DNA of 64,000 nucleotides. Origin: Adineta steineri. Its lineage: Eukaryota > Rotifera > Eurotatoria > Adinetida > Adinetidae. The translations under genes and the position numbers were made by a program. The notes under the pieces are model-generated. The model did not search any database, was not told the DNA's origin, and saw only the letters and a list, made by a program, of their open reading frames with translations. The stretch covers positions 202,035 to 266,034 of the forward strand of contig CAJNOI010000131.1 of assembly GCA_905250115.1 (NCBI GenBank), written 5' to 3'. This document shows, one piece after another, positions 1 through 15,300 of the stretch (positions are counted from its first letter, which is position 1; every line of letters starts with the position of its first letter).

Positions 1-1
1 T

Positions 2-771
2 GCATTTGGTAGGGTGTCTTCTAGTAGGACGTACACTTATGATCCTAGTTCAACTGTTTGGAATCCATTGAAAAATTTAATGACTGATACAAATTCAATC
101 GATTTCTCTTCGCTCGTTACTGTTTTAAGGAATGTTACCAGTAGAAATTATCATGGTATTGTTCGAGTCTATGTTGATTTTCCTGGACAAACTTTAAGTT
201 TATCTGTACCTGATTTTCTTTATAATAGACTTACGTAAGGATTTTTTATCAAAAATATATTATTGAAAGAATTTTATTTGGTATTTTAGTTTATATTCTG
301 AATGGTTTGTATTTTGTTTGAAATCATTCTACATTTCATGGTGATTACACTTATTTACGTCGAGCCTATGATAGAGATATTAGAACTGAATTTTGGCAGG
401 TGGGATTTCTAGATCATTACGATGAATGGCATGCTTCACCTAATACGACTTATTTCTCATCAACATCTTATAACAATCAAATTATTGCTGTTTTTTCTTC
501 ATCTTTTACTAAAACAAAAATGCAACTTCGTTATTTTGCTGTTACTGGAAATTACAATCCAACACGTTTAAATGTAGGATCTCATGATAATTCTTTTTAT
601 CAAGATACATATGGAGTATCTTGAATGTTTTATAATATCAGTGTAACAGCTTTGCCAATCAGTAACTGACTTAACAACTTTGGATTGGACTACCTGTATT
701 CAATTGACTCATTCAACATATCAATGGCTTTCTTATGCTTTCTACACTCCTGGATATAGTAACTCAGATGG
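2..771 (+). pseudogene. partial, apparently decayed gene of unknown family
   Basis: An open frame runs in from the left edge of the window to about position 232 and ends at a plausible GT donor (gtaagg). A second open stretch, rich in aromatic residues, runs from about 338 to 624. The two do not join: the acceptor near 290 leads to stops in the frame needed, and after 624 the reading frame is broken again although protein-like sequence continues to about 771. There a telomere-like foldback element begins. I do not recognise the family. It may be the 3' remnant of a gene starting outside the window, and I cannot tell erosion from a complex intron pattern. Confidence 0.35.
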
Positions 772-834
772 GTGTTAGGTGCGCATGTGGGTGAGGATAA
801 TCTTCAACTACACCCACACTCATACCCTCAAGAT
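771..834. repeat. short foldback element with telomere-like ends
   Basis: A GTGGGTGAGG stretch on the left is mirrored by CACCCACACTCATACCCTCAAGAT on the right (19 and more bases, imperfect), with about 20 bp of loop. The right end carries the family's terminal CCCTCAAGAT. It abuts the decayed gene fragment on its left. Confidence 0.55.
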
Positions 835-1791
835 ATCATAGATGAACAATACCTATCATAGTACTTTACGATCATTCAATAAAATGTTTAATAGAGTTTC
901 ATAAAGGGTATGTTGCAAACTCGTCTTAACGAAAAATTTATCGGTTATCTTCAATATCATCAAAAGATTGTCTTAGTTATAACATAAGCACATTATCATT
1001 AATAGATTTCTCTGATTGTTTGAAGTTTAATGAAGAAAAAGTCTATCTATACTTCTGATTATGAACAACTTTGAGAATATATTCATTGATTGTAACTCTA
1101 ATATTAATCTATTATTTAATAAATATATTATTGATTATATGAATTTATTTGATTGAGAGTTATATTTGAATAAAAATTTGTTTTAAATGAAAAAAATTTA
1201 ATCATCAGAAATAATTCCAATTTTATAAAGTAAATAATTCATCTAATTTAAATATGAATAAAGAAAAATGTTCTACAATAATATTTTCATTTGAAAAATT
1301 CAAATAAAGACAATCGTATTGATTCAATCATCGTGTTCGTTCTGTTGATCTCTCATTCTAACATAAACTATTCGATAAAAACAGGAAGAAAAAACACCGA
1401 AAAAAATGCACTTTTATCTTCAACCTTTTCTCGTCTCTTTTAATAGTACTAACAAATAAAGTGAGCGTCAACACATATAAAAGTACATTTTTAATAAATA
1501 ATAGTAAATATCTATAAAAAGAAAATATTATATTTATTGTTGATAAGTATGTCATGTAGTGAAAAATATGACGTTAATTAAAGTTATGTTGATATATGTG
1601 AATAATCAAACTCTTTTTCACCTTCTGGTAGATCTAATCAATCTATAATCGATATAAATCCAAATAAAACTATCTCTGAATCATATCTATTATTTATATT
1701 TTCTTTAAAACTTGATTCGGATGAATTATTGAAATTAACAAACAATAGTCATTAAGTTACTGCTACGTTTGATAAACATACATATGGATAA

Positions 1792-1860
1792 TGTAGGTAT
1801 GGGCGTGACTGAGTGAAATGTCAATATAACATTAAGACAACACTCACACCCTCGCTACAT
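1792..1860. repeat. short foldback element, telomere-like family
   Basis: The ends ATGTAG and CTACAT are exact inverse complements. Inside them GGTATGGGCGTGA pairs imperfectly with the right arm ACTCACACCCTC. Confidence 0.45.
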
Positions 1861-2852
1861 AGATATTTTTCTTCACTCATAATGGTTAAAGCTGAGTTGC
1901 CGACCATTTTTTGGAAGGGTTAATAGCTTGAATACTACTGCTACATATTCTAAAAAACGATTGATTTGGAAGCTACATCAGTTTTCATATGAATAAGAAT
2001 AATTAAGAAGTTTATTGTGCTGGCATAGTACACAAACTTGATTTAGATCAAAAAGAATCTATTTTCAGATGGAAAAGGTGCAAAAATACACGATTACAAG
2101 AAAGATTGATATCAGCAAAATATAGAAATCATCAACATAGAAGGATACATGGATCGAACGAATTATATCATTCTTAAAGAGAAAATGCACTAAAGTTTTA
2201 TGAACATTCTTCTAAAACAAATCTGTATATTGAAACATGTGCCTAATTTTTTACTGAGGTAATAAGAGCATATAATTATTTGACACCTGAAAATATTCCC
2301 TTATCAGTCAGACAAATACTGAAAATTGAATATTTTTTCAACTGAAAAAGTACATACTTTAATGCATGAAAAAGAATGTACTTTTATGTGAAGACAAACA
2401 AGTATGCACATGTCTGGTTTAGTTTAATCGACTTATTTCGTTCGCTCAAAACAATAGTTTATTTGATGCGCAAAATGTCAGTTTTCATTCTTAACACTCA
2501 TGCGATGGGATTACTTTTCCCAAAATATAAACAGATTTAGTAGTATTGCAAGATCAAGTCAGATAAAGCAGTTTTTGATGAACACATCTTGGCAGATTGA
2601 TTTAAATTAAATTAAATTTATTTTCGATTAATTCTGTTCGATACTCAACCATCAAACGTCTATTTCTTGTAAAAATTAAAAAGAAAAACAAAAGAATTCA
2701 AAAAGTTAATTACTTTTAATTTTTTTCTTCGAGTGTTTCACAATTTTTTTGAGCATCTCATATTCAAATAATGATATCTCGTGAATATACTAGTAGTAAA
2801 ATTTTATCTATATTCTTATTCACTATACAAGACAATATGTCATCATCAATAA

Positions 2853-2905
2853 CAGAGTGTGAGTGTAAATGCAACATGGGCATCATATTCGCACCTCACC
2901 CATAT
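2853..2905. repeat. short foldback element, telomere-like family (degenerate)
   Basis: A left arm GAGTGTGAGTGT faces a right arm GCACCTCACCCATAT about 25 bp away. The terminal CTTGAG motif is not visible, so this is a weak member. Confidence 0.35.
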
Positions 2906-3327
2906 CCTTTTTATTAAGGAAGCAAGATGGTGACATGATTACTTTCGGTATGATCAAAATAATTCAAATGCGCATATTTTTTTATTTATTTTAACTGTAA
3001 GGTTGCGGACATTTGATTTAAGAACGTACGTTAATCGGACATCTATTTATGAAAAAAGTACAATAAATATGTGACTCTCTTTTTTTAATAAAATTCAATC
3101 GATTAAAGTTCGATTGAAGTTAAATAAACAATATCAGATAAAAGTACAGACTATTTTTAATATAAATCATTGATGAATATTGCCAAGTTGAACAAATATT
3201 AATTAGACAACGAATTCAAAATATTATTTTTTACTTTTTATTTGATTTTCGGTTTAATCAAATAATAATCGTTTGTCAATAACATCTACATATAAATACG
3301 TATGTCCAAAATGAATAAAATAGAGTT

Positions 3328-6300
3328 TTGAGGAGTTGTGAAGATGATGGAAGGCGAAATGAAATTTGTCATCGTCTCAATAATTGTTATGATATTGATG
3401 ATGATGGAATCGATAAGTATGTGTTTAAATTAAATTTTCTTAATTCAAATCTCTTGTTAATAGATGGTCAAACATGTTTCAATATGTGGGATCCTATATT
3501 TGAAGCGAATTTCGATAATCCACCAACAATGTGTCCTGGTAAAGAGAAATACGATTAAATTAATTATATTCTAATCAAATATTTCTTTAGTTAGTACAAC
3601 AAGTGGAGCATCTTGTGTATTTCCATTTGTTTATGACGGAGTTAGCTTTCATTTAAAACTTCTTTGTTTTTTTTTGAAATTTTCTATTTATTAAGATAAC
3701 TTATGTGAACTGCACAATTCAAGGTCCAAATAATGCTGATTTTGAACCTCAATGTGCTACAGCAGTTGATTCGAATAATGTTCCTATTACTTGGTCCAAC
3801 TGTATAGGTAAGTTTATTTGAAAAATCTATGATAGAAATAGGATTAAAATATTTATTCAGTTCCAACTGATGCTGTGATCTTCTATGCAACAGTTCGAAA
3901 AAATGGTCCATGGACACAAAATACAGGTAGTTTACAAGGTGGAACGATGTTATGGATTTATGGAGCTCGATTTGCTCCAAATGGTTTTAGTACAACCCCA
4001 TCAACATCAACAACAAATACTGTTCAATTAGTTGATGGGTATTCAGTTTATGATTGTGAAATGCATATAGATAAAATAACATCTACTCAATTGACTTGTT
4101 ATGCTCCAGTAATCCCTGAGGGTCTTTATCAAATTCGAGTTTATGTCAATGATAATTTAATTCCCCTTTATCAATATACTAATAAAACTCAAGCAACATT
4201 TGCAGCTGTTCCAAGTGCTACACCAATAATTAGTAATATAATGCCACAAACTGGAACACCACAAACCTTAATATCATTATCTGGAATATTTCAAACAGCA
4301 TGTATTTCACGTGATATTGTTGGATGTTCAGATGATAATAATCCACTTATTTCTCGGTGAGATATTTGTTATTATATCATAATAAAATATATTTAAATAT
4401 ATATATTTAGAACATATGTTGGTGGTCATCTTTGTAATTTAATTAATCCAATAACTGGAGCAAAGTAAGTTATTCAATTTTTAATTTATTTAAATAATAA
4501 AATTTTATTTAAATTAGTTATTCAGTTGTAACTGATACTTATCTCCAATGTTTTTTTGAGGGTACAGAAGTTGGTTAGTAAAATTTGATTATATATTTAA
4601 TTATATATATTTTAACTAAAATTGCTTTTAGGTTTATTTAATATCAGTGTACTTGTCACTAATCAATATGGACGTACATTGGTTAATTCAAATTTATATC
4701 GTATATCAGCTAATGAAAAATTATATAATTTTCAAAGTTATGCAGGTCTATATTGATATATTATTGATTGTTTTTTTTTGTAATAATTGATATATTATTA
4801 TTGATAGTTATATCAAGTGTGTCTCCAACTAGTGGTAGTACACAAGGTGGTACAATATTGACAATTACTGGAAATTTTTTTAGTACTAATGTTGCATATC
4901 CATTAATTGTTAATGTTGGTGGACAACCATGTACAATTTTATTTACAAATTTAACAATAATTCAATGTCAAATTCCATCAATAACAGTACCAAGTCAAAA
5001 TCAATATCAAGGCATGAATATTCATTATTAAGATTAAATTTAATTATAATCTTTGTATTGTCTTTTCAGGTAGTCGTGGTCTAGAATTATATCATGATTC
5101 AGTTGCATATACACAAGCAACATTATCTAGTACTAATCCTCCTTCACCAAGTTCAGCTGCAACTCACATGTCAATTGATGATGCATCTTATGTTTCCAAT
5201 AGTTCATCAGATGAAACTGTTTGGATTATTGGTTTTGTCCGAATTAGTAAAACAGCAATATTTACATTTTCATTACAAACAAATGGCAATGGTGCTTTAT
5301 TTTTAAGTACAGATGATGATCCATCGAATAAAATATTGATTGTAGATCCACCATCATATAATCAATCGGGCGATATTGTTTTACAAAATAATACAAAGTT
5401 AGATATTTTAATAAAGAATAACAAAACTAAAGATTATATTTCTAATTTTAGTTATTATATCTTTTGTGTTGCTTCTCGAACCGGTGGTTATTTGAATGTA
5501 TCAATTCAAGGAAGAATGCATGAGACAACATTGACAGCGACAACATCGAGTATGGTTCTAAATGAAATTCAACGTATTGATGTCAATGCAAATGTTGTAT
5601 CTGAACGTCAGGTATAAATTTTGTTTCATTTATTCGATTATTAATAAATACATAATATTTATCTTTAGATACTTGTTTATACAACAAATTCAAATGGAAA
5701 TGGAACATCTGAAGTACAATCAGTTCAAGTAGATAATTCAATATTTCAAATAGGATTTCGTGGTGCATATACAGGTAAAGAATATAAACGACTGAAAATA
5801 AAATAAAATAAAATAAATTGAAATGATTCAATAGCTCTACTCAATGGTCAACCAACTCCAGAAGTTGTTCAAACGGCTTTAAATGATTTACCAACAATTT
5901 ATCCATTATCAGTTACAGTAACAGCTACAAGTACACTGTATATAATAACGTTTCCACCTGAAATGGATAATGTACCATTACTTACTTGTATTTCAACATC
6001 AACAAATCCTCCTAATGTTACTGAAATAGTTCAAGGTGTTGCATCAGGTTCTCAAATAGCATTTGAATTTGATGGTCAATTAACAGAATATATTGATTTT
6101 ACAAATAATAGTATAAGTTCATCAAAACTTCAATCAATATTTAATGAAGTATTTAGTATTCAATGTCCAATATCTCTTAATAACATTGAAGCAACAACAT
6201 CAATTGTTTATCTCGAAGATTTTGAAACAAATTGCTATTATGATGAAACAAATATCGAATTAAATGCATTTTGTGGACAATGTTCGCAAGTAACAAATGT

Positions 6301-9300
6301 AGTTGTTAATGGAAATACACAAATTGGTAATTATTTATGTTTTGCATATAAATTATCACACGATTATGTTATTGAACTTGATCTTGCTATACAAATGAAT
6401 GGTGATACAATAGATACATATTATCCAACAATACCATTATCATTAAATGCTGATCAAAATTGGCATTATATTTGTATCAATATACTTAGTGAACTTACAT
6501 CTCAATCAAGTAGTTATAATTCTCCATCGTTAGTTATAACATATGCTACGCTTGACAGAAATATTTTAAATAGTATTACAATTGATACAGTAACAATTCG
6601 AACATCATTACCAAATGGTTATGAAGATGTAAGTTCATATCCAATTGATCAATCAGCATCATCTTCATGTGTTTTTCCGTTTTATTATAATGGACAACAA
6701 TATTCAAAATGTATATTAAATCCAAATAATAATTTACCTATTTGTGCTGATGCTTCAAATCAAACATATGAATGTAGTAGTTCATCAATTGAAGGTGTTC
6801 GAAGACTTTATCCTAAACATCAATTAGTTTATAATACATTAAAAGTTGTATACACATCAAATAATAATACAATTGATGTCTCATATCGATACAGCGATTG
6901 TTTTCGTCCAGCATTGATTGTATCTTATCCAATTTCAGTAAATATGAACATTATTTTTATTGATATAAAATAATCTGTTTTGTGTTTTTTCTGTCGTTTA
7001 GAGTACAACGATCACACGTTTATCACAACCCTCAATAAGTGCTAGTGGAACATTTGATCTTGTATTTAATGCACAAACTTATCCATCGATTCCAGTTAAT
7101 ATAACAGCTGCAGATCTGGCTAATCGACTACAACTATCATCTGATTTTGGATTTTTGAATGTAACACGTTTAGGTTACTGTACAGGTTATTCCTATTTAA
7201 TTGAATGGATAGCAAATGGTGGTCAGAAAACAGATATTTCAATTACAAATGCTGGTTCAGTGGCACCAGTTGGTACAACAGTAACTGCCTCTGTTGTTCA
7301 ACATGGTGGTGTTCTTTATAGCCCTTTACCCGGGGATTTGACATGTACCTATCACACAGTACCACAGGTATGGAAATTAATAAAGCAATTTTTTTGTAAT
7401 ATATATTTGTATATTTAAGGTTGAAGTATTTGTTGGTGGATATCCATCGTTATGTTCGGATAATACTTGTGATTTTCAATGGTTATCCAGTCAAACTCCA
7501 ACGATTTCATCAGTAACACAAAATGGAATGTCTTTAACAATTACTGGAACAGGATTTAGTACTATACTCAGTTCAAATACAGTATTGATTGGAACATCTG
7601 GTTCATGTACAGTTTTATCAGCAACAACAACATCAATTAGTTGTACTATTAGCAATGCTCCTTCTGGTATTTATACTGTTGGAATTAATGTTACTGGGAA
7701 AGGTTATGCCTTGGAAAGTACGAGTTTTACAGTTACTATTCCATTACAAATCACATCAATATCCCCAAGCAGTGGTGGTGCAGGTGGAGGATATACATTA
7801 ACAGTAACAGGTACAGGTTTCTCACAGAATGCTGTCGTTACCGTCGATAATAATATTTGTTCAAATCCTATAATAACGAATTTTTCAATAATTACATGTA
7901 TTGTGCCTGCTACAACGGCAATAAATAATATTCAAGTGATTGTTTCTGTTGTTGATGGTACATCAGTAGTTAATGGTCCATCTTTATTTACCTACAATGT
8001 GAACAATACACCGACAATTACATCACTTAGTTCAAGTGTAGTTAGAGTAGCTGGTGAGCAATTAACTATAATTGGTACATTATTTGGTACTAATTCAATA
8101 TCTGTTCTTATTGGTAATTCAACTGCAACTATCGTTTCATCATCAAACACACAAATCGTTGTTATATTACCTTCGTTACCAGCTGGCATTTATCCCGTTT
8201 ATGTATCAACAATAAATGGTTATGCTCGTCCATCAACTCAAATTGAATATCGTTTTTATGTACAATCAGTATCTCCACAAGTTGGTTCATTGTATGGTGG
8301 CACTGATGTTTATGTACAAGGTCAAGGTTTTGATAATTCGACAACTGTTAATTTTACGAATGATGCATCTGAAATACCTTGTAATGTAGTTTCTGTTCAA
8401 TCAACACAGATTCATTGTGTAACAACGGCAGCTGCTCCACAACTAATTATTACATCGAATGGCATCGATCCAATCAATGGTGCTGGTTTCGCATGGCTAC
8501 CACAATATGCTACTGTACAACAAGGTGCTAATGTTACTTGGCAATGGGGTTTATCAGCACTTCTTTCATCGATTACATACAAGGTTCAACAACTACCGAA
8601 TGGATACGCCACAAACGCATTATCTGGTGGATTTGATTCTGGTAATGCGTCAACATCTGGTTCTTTTTCATACCAATTTCTTACATTGGGAAACTATTAT
8701 TATTGGTCAACACCCGTCGATTCAACTGGTTTAATAAGTCTTCGTGGTGTTATTACTGTAGTAGCAGCTGAACCACAAACACTTACTGTTGAAGTTACAT
8801 CAAACTCATTTACTGGTACAAGAACATATATTTCTATTGAAGAATAAGTTTATTCTTTTTTTTTTAATATTCCTAGCTCAATCATGTGTATTTCCATTTA
8901 CTTTCAATGGAACAAATTATACATCATGTACAACAATTGATGATACTCAATTGTGGTGTTCTCCATCGGCTATTTACACTGGTCAACGACTTTATTGTAC
9001 ACCAACTAGTAAATTATTTTCTAAATACTCTTTCAGCAATATGTTCTCATTCTTATTTATAATAGATTCAATACCTGTTTCATCGTGTAGTTCAAGTACG
9101 GTTCTCAATCCATCCACATGTTCACAAACAGTTCCAACAAGTTCTCCACTTGAATTTCTATTTACACCATGCACCATTGGATCAGTTACATCAATTTCAC
9201 CTTTAGTCGGTAGTGCAGGAACTTCGATTACGATCACTGGTATTGAATTTTTAAGCATAAAAGCCAGTGAATTTTATTTTATTTTATTTTTGTATTACTA

Positions 9301-12300
9301 ATAGGAACGGGTTTTAGCTCAACAGCATGTGAAAATATCGTAGAAATTGGTTTATCATATACGTGCCCAATTATCAGTGCAACATCTACACAGATCATTT
9401 GTGAAATTGCAACTGGATCATTACTAAATGGTAAAACAAATCAAAGTATACAAGTAGCTCATGATCAACAAGGTTATTTAATTAATGATGGAGCTTTACA
9501 ATTTCAATTTAAAGCAATCATCGATAGTATTTCTCCTACACAAGGTAGACTTCTAGTAAATTATAAAGTCTATTCATGTACTCATTTTCAATTTAGGTTC
9601 AACTGCTGGAGGTACACTAGTGACAATATATGGAGATGGTTTTGTTCCTGCTGATACACGTGTTATTGTTGGTGATACAGAATATACAAGTATAGCTTCT
9701 ATTACTTATTCTCAAATAACATTCACAACTTTACCATTAACAATACCAGCCTATCTTGATCAAGATATACCTATTACTATTTTAGTTGGTACTAATACTG
9801 TCATTTGTTCACCAATAAGTTGCACATTTCGATGGTCATCTAGTGTAACACCTTATATTAATTCTGTTAGTCCAACATCTATCACTGGTCCAGCTACATT
9901 AACATTGACTGGTGAGAATTTAGAAGCTAGTAATTCAGCAACTATTTCAAATACTTATGTAACTATTAATAATCATATATGTAATGTTACATCAATCATC
10001 AATTCAACAATTATTTGTCAAGTGGACAGTATTGAAGCTGGAACTTATACAGTTATTGCATCTATTTCAGGTGTAGGAAATGTTATTTCATCGGCTTCTG
10101 TAACATCCGTAGCAAGTCTTACAAGTGAATCACCAACAAATATTGGAATTTATGGTGGTGCTCTGGTGACAATACTTGGTAATGGATTTTCAAATACTAG
10201 TTCAGTTAAAATTGGTTCAAATCCATGTACAATTGTATCAATAAGTACTTCTCAAATTGTATGTACAGCACCTGCACAAAATACAAATCCATTATCGTCT
10301 CTTGTGAATGTTACTTCGAATAGTGTTCGTTTTCCATCAACATTATATATTAGTTATAGTTCTTCCATTACACCAATTGTTTCATCAATTAGTCCAACAT
10401 CAGGAAGTATATCTCAAGTATTAACTATTACTGGATCGAATTTTGTCAATGGTCAAACAAATGTTTTCGTAGGTGGTGTAACTTGTACAATAAATAGTAT
10501 TTCATCTACATCAATCACATGTACAGTTGGTTCAATTCCAGCTGGTTATCAATCTGTTATTGTTCAAATACCATCAGTTGGTACATCAAATTCGAATATT
10601 CAATTTCTTTCTTCGCTGTCAGTAAATAATGTGGTACCTAATCAAGGTAGTTATGGTGGCGGTCAATTAGTAACAATTACTGGTAATGGATTTAATGGAT
10701 CCGCTGTTGATGTGACAATATGTAATCAACCATGTCAAACTGTTACAGTATTATCTAACACTATATTAACATGTGAAACACCTTCAGCAACCGTTTCATC
10801 ATCGGATACAACGTGTACTTTAATAGTAACAGTGAATGGTTTATCACAAAATAGTGTATTTACTTATCAGAATAGTCTCACATCAACAGTAATATCTGTT
10901 AGTCCAACTCGAGGTGGAACAGGTGGTGGAACAACATTGACTATTACTGGAACGAATTTTCCGTAAGTTTCGATTTCATATTTGTTTGATTAAAATAAAT
11001 AAAATTCTATATTTAATAGAAATTCAATAAATGATGTATCAGTAAGTATTGCAGGTGTTAGTTGTTCAGTACAAACAATTAGTTCAACTACTATCACTTG
11101 CTTCACTGGAAGTTATGCTCAAACAACAGTTGAGGCGACTGTTATTGTTAGTGTTACTAATGCGGGTAATGCCATAAGTTCAGCACAATTTCAATATATC
11201 GATCTTTGGTCAAGTTCATGGACATGGGGTGGAGAAGCTCCACCTGAAGCTGGTACTATTGTAGTAATTGATAATGGAAAAACAGTTTATTTTGATACAA
11301 TAACTCCAATAATAACAGCAATTATTATTGATAATGCATCATTAATATTTGATGATAATCAAGATGTTGCTTTAAATGTTAAATATATATTAGTTGTTAA
11401 TGGAGGTCATTTTCAAGTTGGTACAGAATCTAATCCATTTCAACATAATGCTATTATAACTATGTATGGTCAATTAAGATCCATTGAATTACCGATATGT
11501 ATGTTTTTTTCTTAATTTTAATTTATATTATTAAAATATATTTAATTCATAGATGGAGCTAAAGTATTGGCATTACGTGATGGAATAGTAGATATGCATG
11601 GAAAAGATGTTGGTCAAACTTGGACACGTTTATCATCAACAGCAACAATGGGATCATCACAAATTAGTTTACAAATTCCTGTTAATTGGGGAATTAATGA
11701 TAGTATTGTTATCGCAACAACTGGTAATTATGAAAGTCAAGGTGAAAGTGAAGTACGAACAATAGTTGGCATATCATCAAATCGTTTAACATTAACATTA
11801 GATTCTCCATTAAATTATACACATTTGGGTATAACAAAAACTGTTGGAACAACAACAGTTGATATTCGTGCTGAAGTTGGTCTTCTTTCGCATAATATTT
11901 TATTCCAAGGTTCAGTTGAGCAAACATGGGATCAAACAATTCCAGCATGTCCTGATGGATTTGATCCAGGAGAATTTGCTACGATGACATGTTTTCTTGG
12001 TCGATATGGAGAAGAAATAGGTTCAGATCAATTTGGTGCAACAATAATGGCTAGTGCAAGTAATAGTAGTTCAACTGGAGATCAACCAGCTATTCTTCGT
12101 TTATCAAATATTGAAGTAAAATAAAATATAATTGAATTTTTATTTAATAAAAAATTTATTTTAAAGGTATTTAATGCTGGTCAAGCATTTCGTCTTGGTC
12201 GATATCCAGTACATTTTCATATGAATGGAAATATGAGTTTATCTTACGTTAAAAGTTCAGCAATTCATCAAACATTTAATCGTGCAATTAATATTCATGC

Positions 12301-15300
12301 TTCGAATTATTTAACTATTCAAAATAATGTTGTTTACGATATTATGTATAAATTCTATCGCATTTTATTCTTCTTTATTTTTTTTTTTACATTTTAGGGG
12401 TGGAGCAATGTTTCTTGAAGACGGCGTGGAAATAGGAAATATTTTTGATGGAAATTTAGCTGTGTTTGTTCAAACAAGTTCAAGTCTATTAAATGAAGAT
12501 GTCACACCTGCTGCTATTTGGGTAACAAATCCAAATAATATAGTTATAAATAATGCTGCTGCTGGTGGTACTCATTTTGGTTACTGGTATCGTATGCTTG
12601 AAACACCTGATGGACCATCATTTTCTACATTTCCGGATTTTTGTCCTTTTCGACAACCATTTGGTCGTTTTTATAATAATAGTGTTCATAGTGTTGGTCG
12701 AATTGGTGTTTGGATATTTCCTGAATACAGTCCAACAGTTGCTGGTAGTTGTTCAAATGATGCTCCTTATCAAGCAGTTTTTGAAAAAGTAACAACATGG
12801 GGAAATGCTCGAGGCTTCGAATGGGTTATGTCAAGTACAATTCAAATAAAAGGTGCTATTGCTTTTGATAATGTTGAAGCTGGTCTTTCATGTGTTAGTG
12901 CTATTAATGATCAAGCAACAAATTTACCTAATCTTCAGGCAACATTCTATAATATAAGTGCTGGTTCATCAGTAATAAATTCTTTAATTGTTGGTGATTC
13001 TGGAACATCATCAAGTAGTATTGTACCATCAGATGGTGGACTTATTGTTATGTGGGATCGTGGTCTACGAGTACAAAATGTAACATTTATTAATTTTCCA
13101 GATCCCGATACTCAAGCTATTCGTGGTCCAATTATTGAAGGTCGTTGTGTAGTAGGATGTGGAGGTTGGTTAACAAAATTTTCTCAATTAAATTTTATTA
13201 ATGTACTAAATCGTGGTCAATTTCGATGGTCATATGATGGTATATATCAGGATGAAGATGGTACATTAGGAAATATTCCTGGAGCAACAATAATGCCACC
13301 TGATGGTCTTTGGAATACATCAAATGCTTGTACACCAACACCACATTTTGTTAATTCAATAACATGTCCAGGATCATTAGGAAATTTTCTACGATTTTCA
13401 TTCAATCAAGCCAATCTTGATCAAAATGGTGAAACATTATTTATATATGATTCATCGAATCATGTAACTAATGTTCCATCCCTTCAGAAACGATTGACTC
13501 ATCCAAATGGTTATATGATGGTATTACAATCTAAACAAACCTATACATTTGAATTTGAAAATGAAAATGTAAATTATTTTGTTTGTTTTTTTCGAATTAT
13601 TAAAATAATGATATTTTTCTTTTCCAAATAGAGCACAACAAACTTATCCTATACTGGTGTTGTTTATAGTTTATCTCCTGGTGATTATTTAATAATTCAA
13701 CAGAAAATGGATTATATGCCTGATCAAGTTAATACAATATCGAGTTCATCAATGGTAACACAATCTTCAACGCCATTATCAGGTTTAACAAGTAATAATG
13801 GTGATTGGTATTATGATAATGATACATCCTTATTTTCATATATCGGTAAAAAATAATTTTAATAAATATTTTTTTTATTTATTTAATAAATAATATTATT
13901 TTAGTTAAAAATCCTTCAACAAATGTATTGCAAACTGATGTATCATTATATTTAAGCGCAATAAAATGTCGTTATCCCAATTGTGTATATCCAATCTCAC
14001 CTGGTCTTACTCTTCCAGCAACAGCTCGACCAAGTACTGCATTATATTGGTCAAATGATTCGGATTGGTCATTTGCAACTCAAGGTTATGGAGGATACGG
14101 TAAACAAAAATATTATTTTATTCATTAAAAAGTAATTTGACTTTTTTTTTGTCACTTAAAAAGGAAGTATTAAACCTGGTAATGGTACAGATATTTATAT
14201 TCCAAGTGATATTTGGCTTGTTGTTGATTATCCATTACCAACAATTCTTTCCTTACGTATTGATGGAGTTTTAGAATTTGAACAAGTAAATATTTTTCTT
14301 TTTTTTTCGTTTTCTTTTTGATAAATGATTCATATATTTAGGGTATGAATAATATATTAAATGTGAATAGTATTCTAATAAATGGTGGTCAATTGATTGT
14401 TGGTAAGACATATAAAAATATTACATTTTATAGAATAAACATTTCAATGAATAGGTTGGCCTAATGATCCATTGACATCGAATGTTGATATTGTAATACA
14501 AGGTGATGCATCAGTTAATGTTCTTTTACCAAACGATGGTGGATCAATTGGACCAAAAGTAATTGGTGTTTTGGGTGGTCTTGATCTTCATGGTTTACCT
14601 CGAAATGTTTCTTGGACAAGACTTGGTGCAACAGCATTATCGAATCAAAATACAATTGTTTTAAGTGAACCAGTTGATTGGAATGTTGGTGATGAAATTA
14701 TACTAACAACAACTGATAATAGTTTATCACATACTGAACGACATACAATTGAAACAATTAGTTCAAATCAATTAGTTATAACTACAGTTCTTGCTCTTAA
14801 TTATACACATATCGTTATTAATGAAGTTTATCCAAATGGTCGAATAGTTCATATTGCTGGTGCAGTTGGTTTATTAACACGAAATGTTCGAGTTATTAAT
14901 CGTAGTCCAGCTTCAGAGTTATTTGGTTTTCGAATATATATTAGTGATTATGCAACTAATATTTGGAATCCATCTAGTTCTGAATATCTTTATACATATT
15001 ACAAAGGTTTTGCAAGAATTTCGGATACACACTTTATTGGCTATGGACAATTTGTTGATGCACCAGATGAAGATAAACGAGAAGGTATTCATATGTATGA
15101 TTTAGGTGATTGGAATGCTTCTCGGCCAACTTATGTTGATTCATGTTCATTCGACGGAGGATCTTATTCAGCGTAATAATTCTATTCATTGAATTTTTTG
15201 ACAAAAAAGAAATATTTTCTTATACTTGTATAGAATTGGTATTTGGAATACCTCTGGCGTGCCAATTACTAATAATGTTGTTTATAATACATATCAATCT

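Larger units (their letters stand above)
835..3327. other. intergenic AT-rich DNA without recognisable genes
   Basis: I see no convincing coding region here. Small open frames (for example on the minus strand at 1358-1555) have low-complexity AT-driven composition. Two foldback elements of the TGTGGG-like family lie inside it and are listed separately. Confidence 0.6.

Noticed and set aside
5583..5831. Minus-strand open frame inside the fibrocystin-L gene
   Set aside because: It overlaps clear coding exons and introns of the plus-strand gene and has no features of its own. Other opposite-strand frames in 3.3-19.5 kb were dropped for the same reason.
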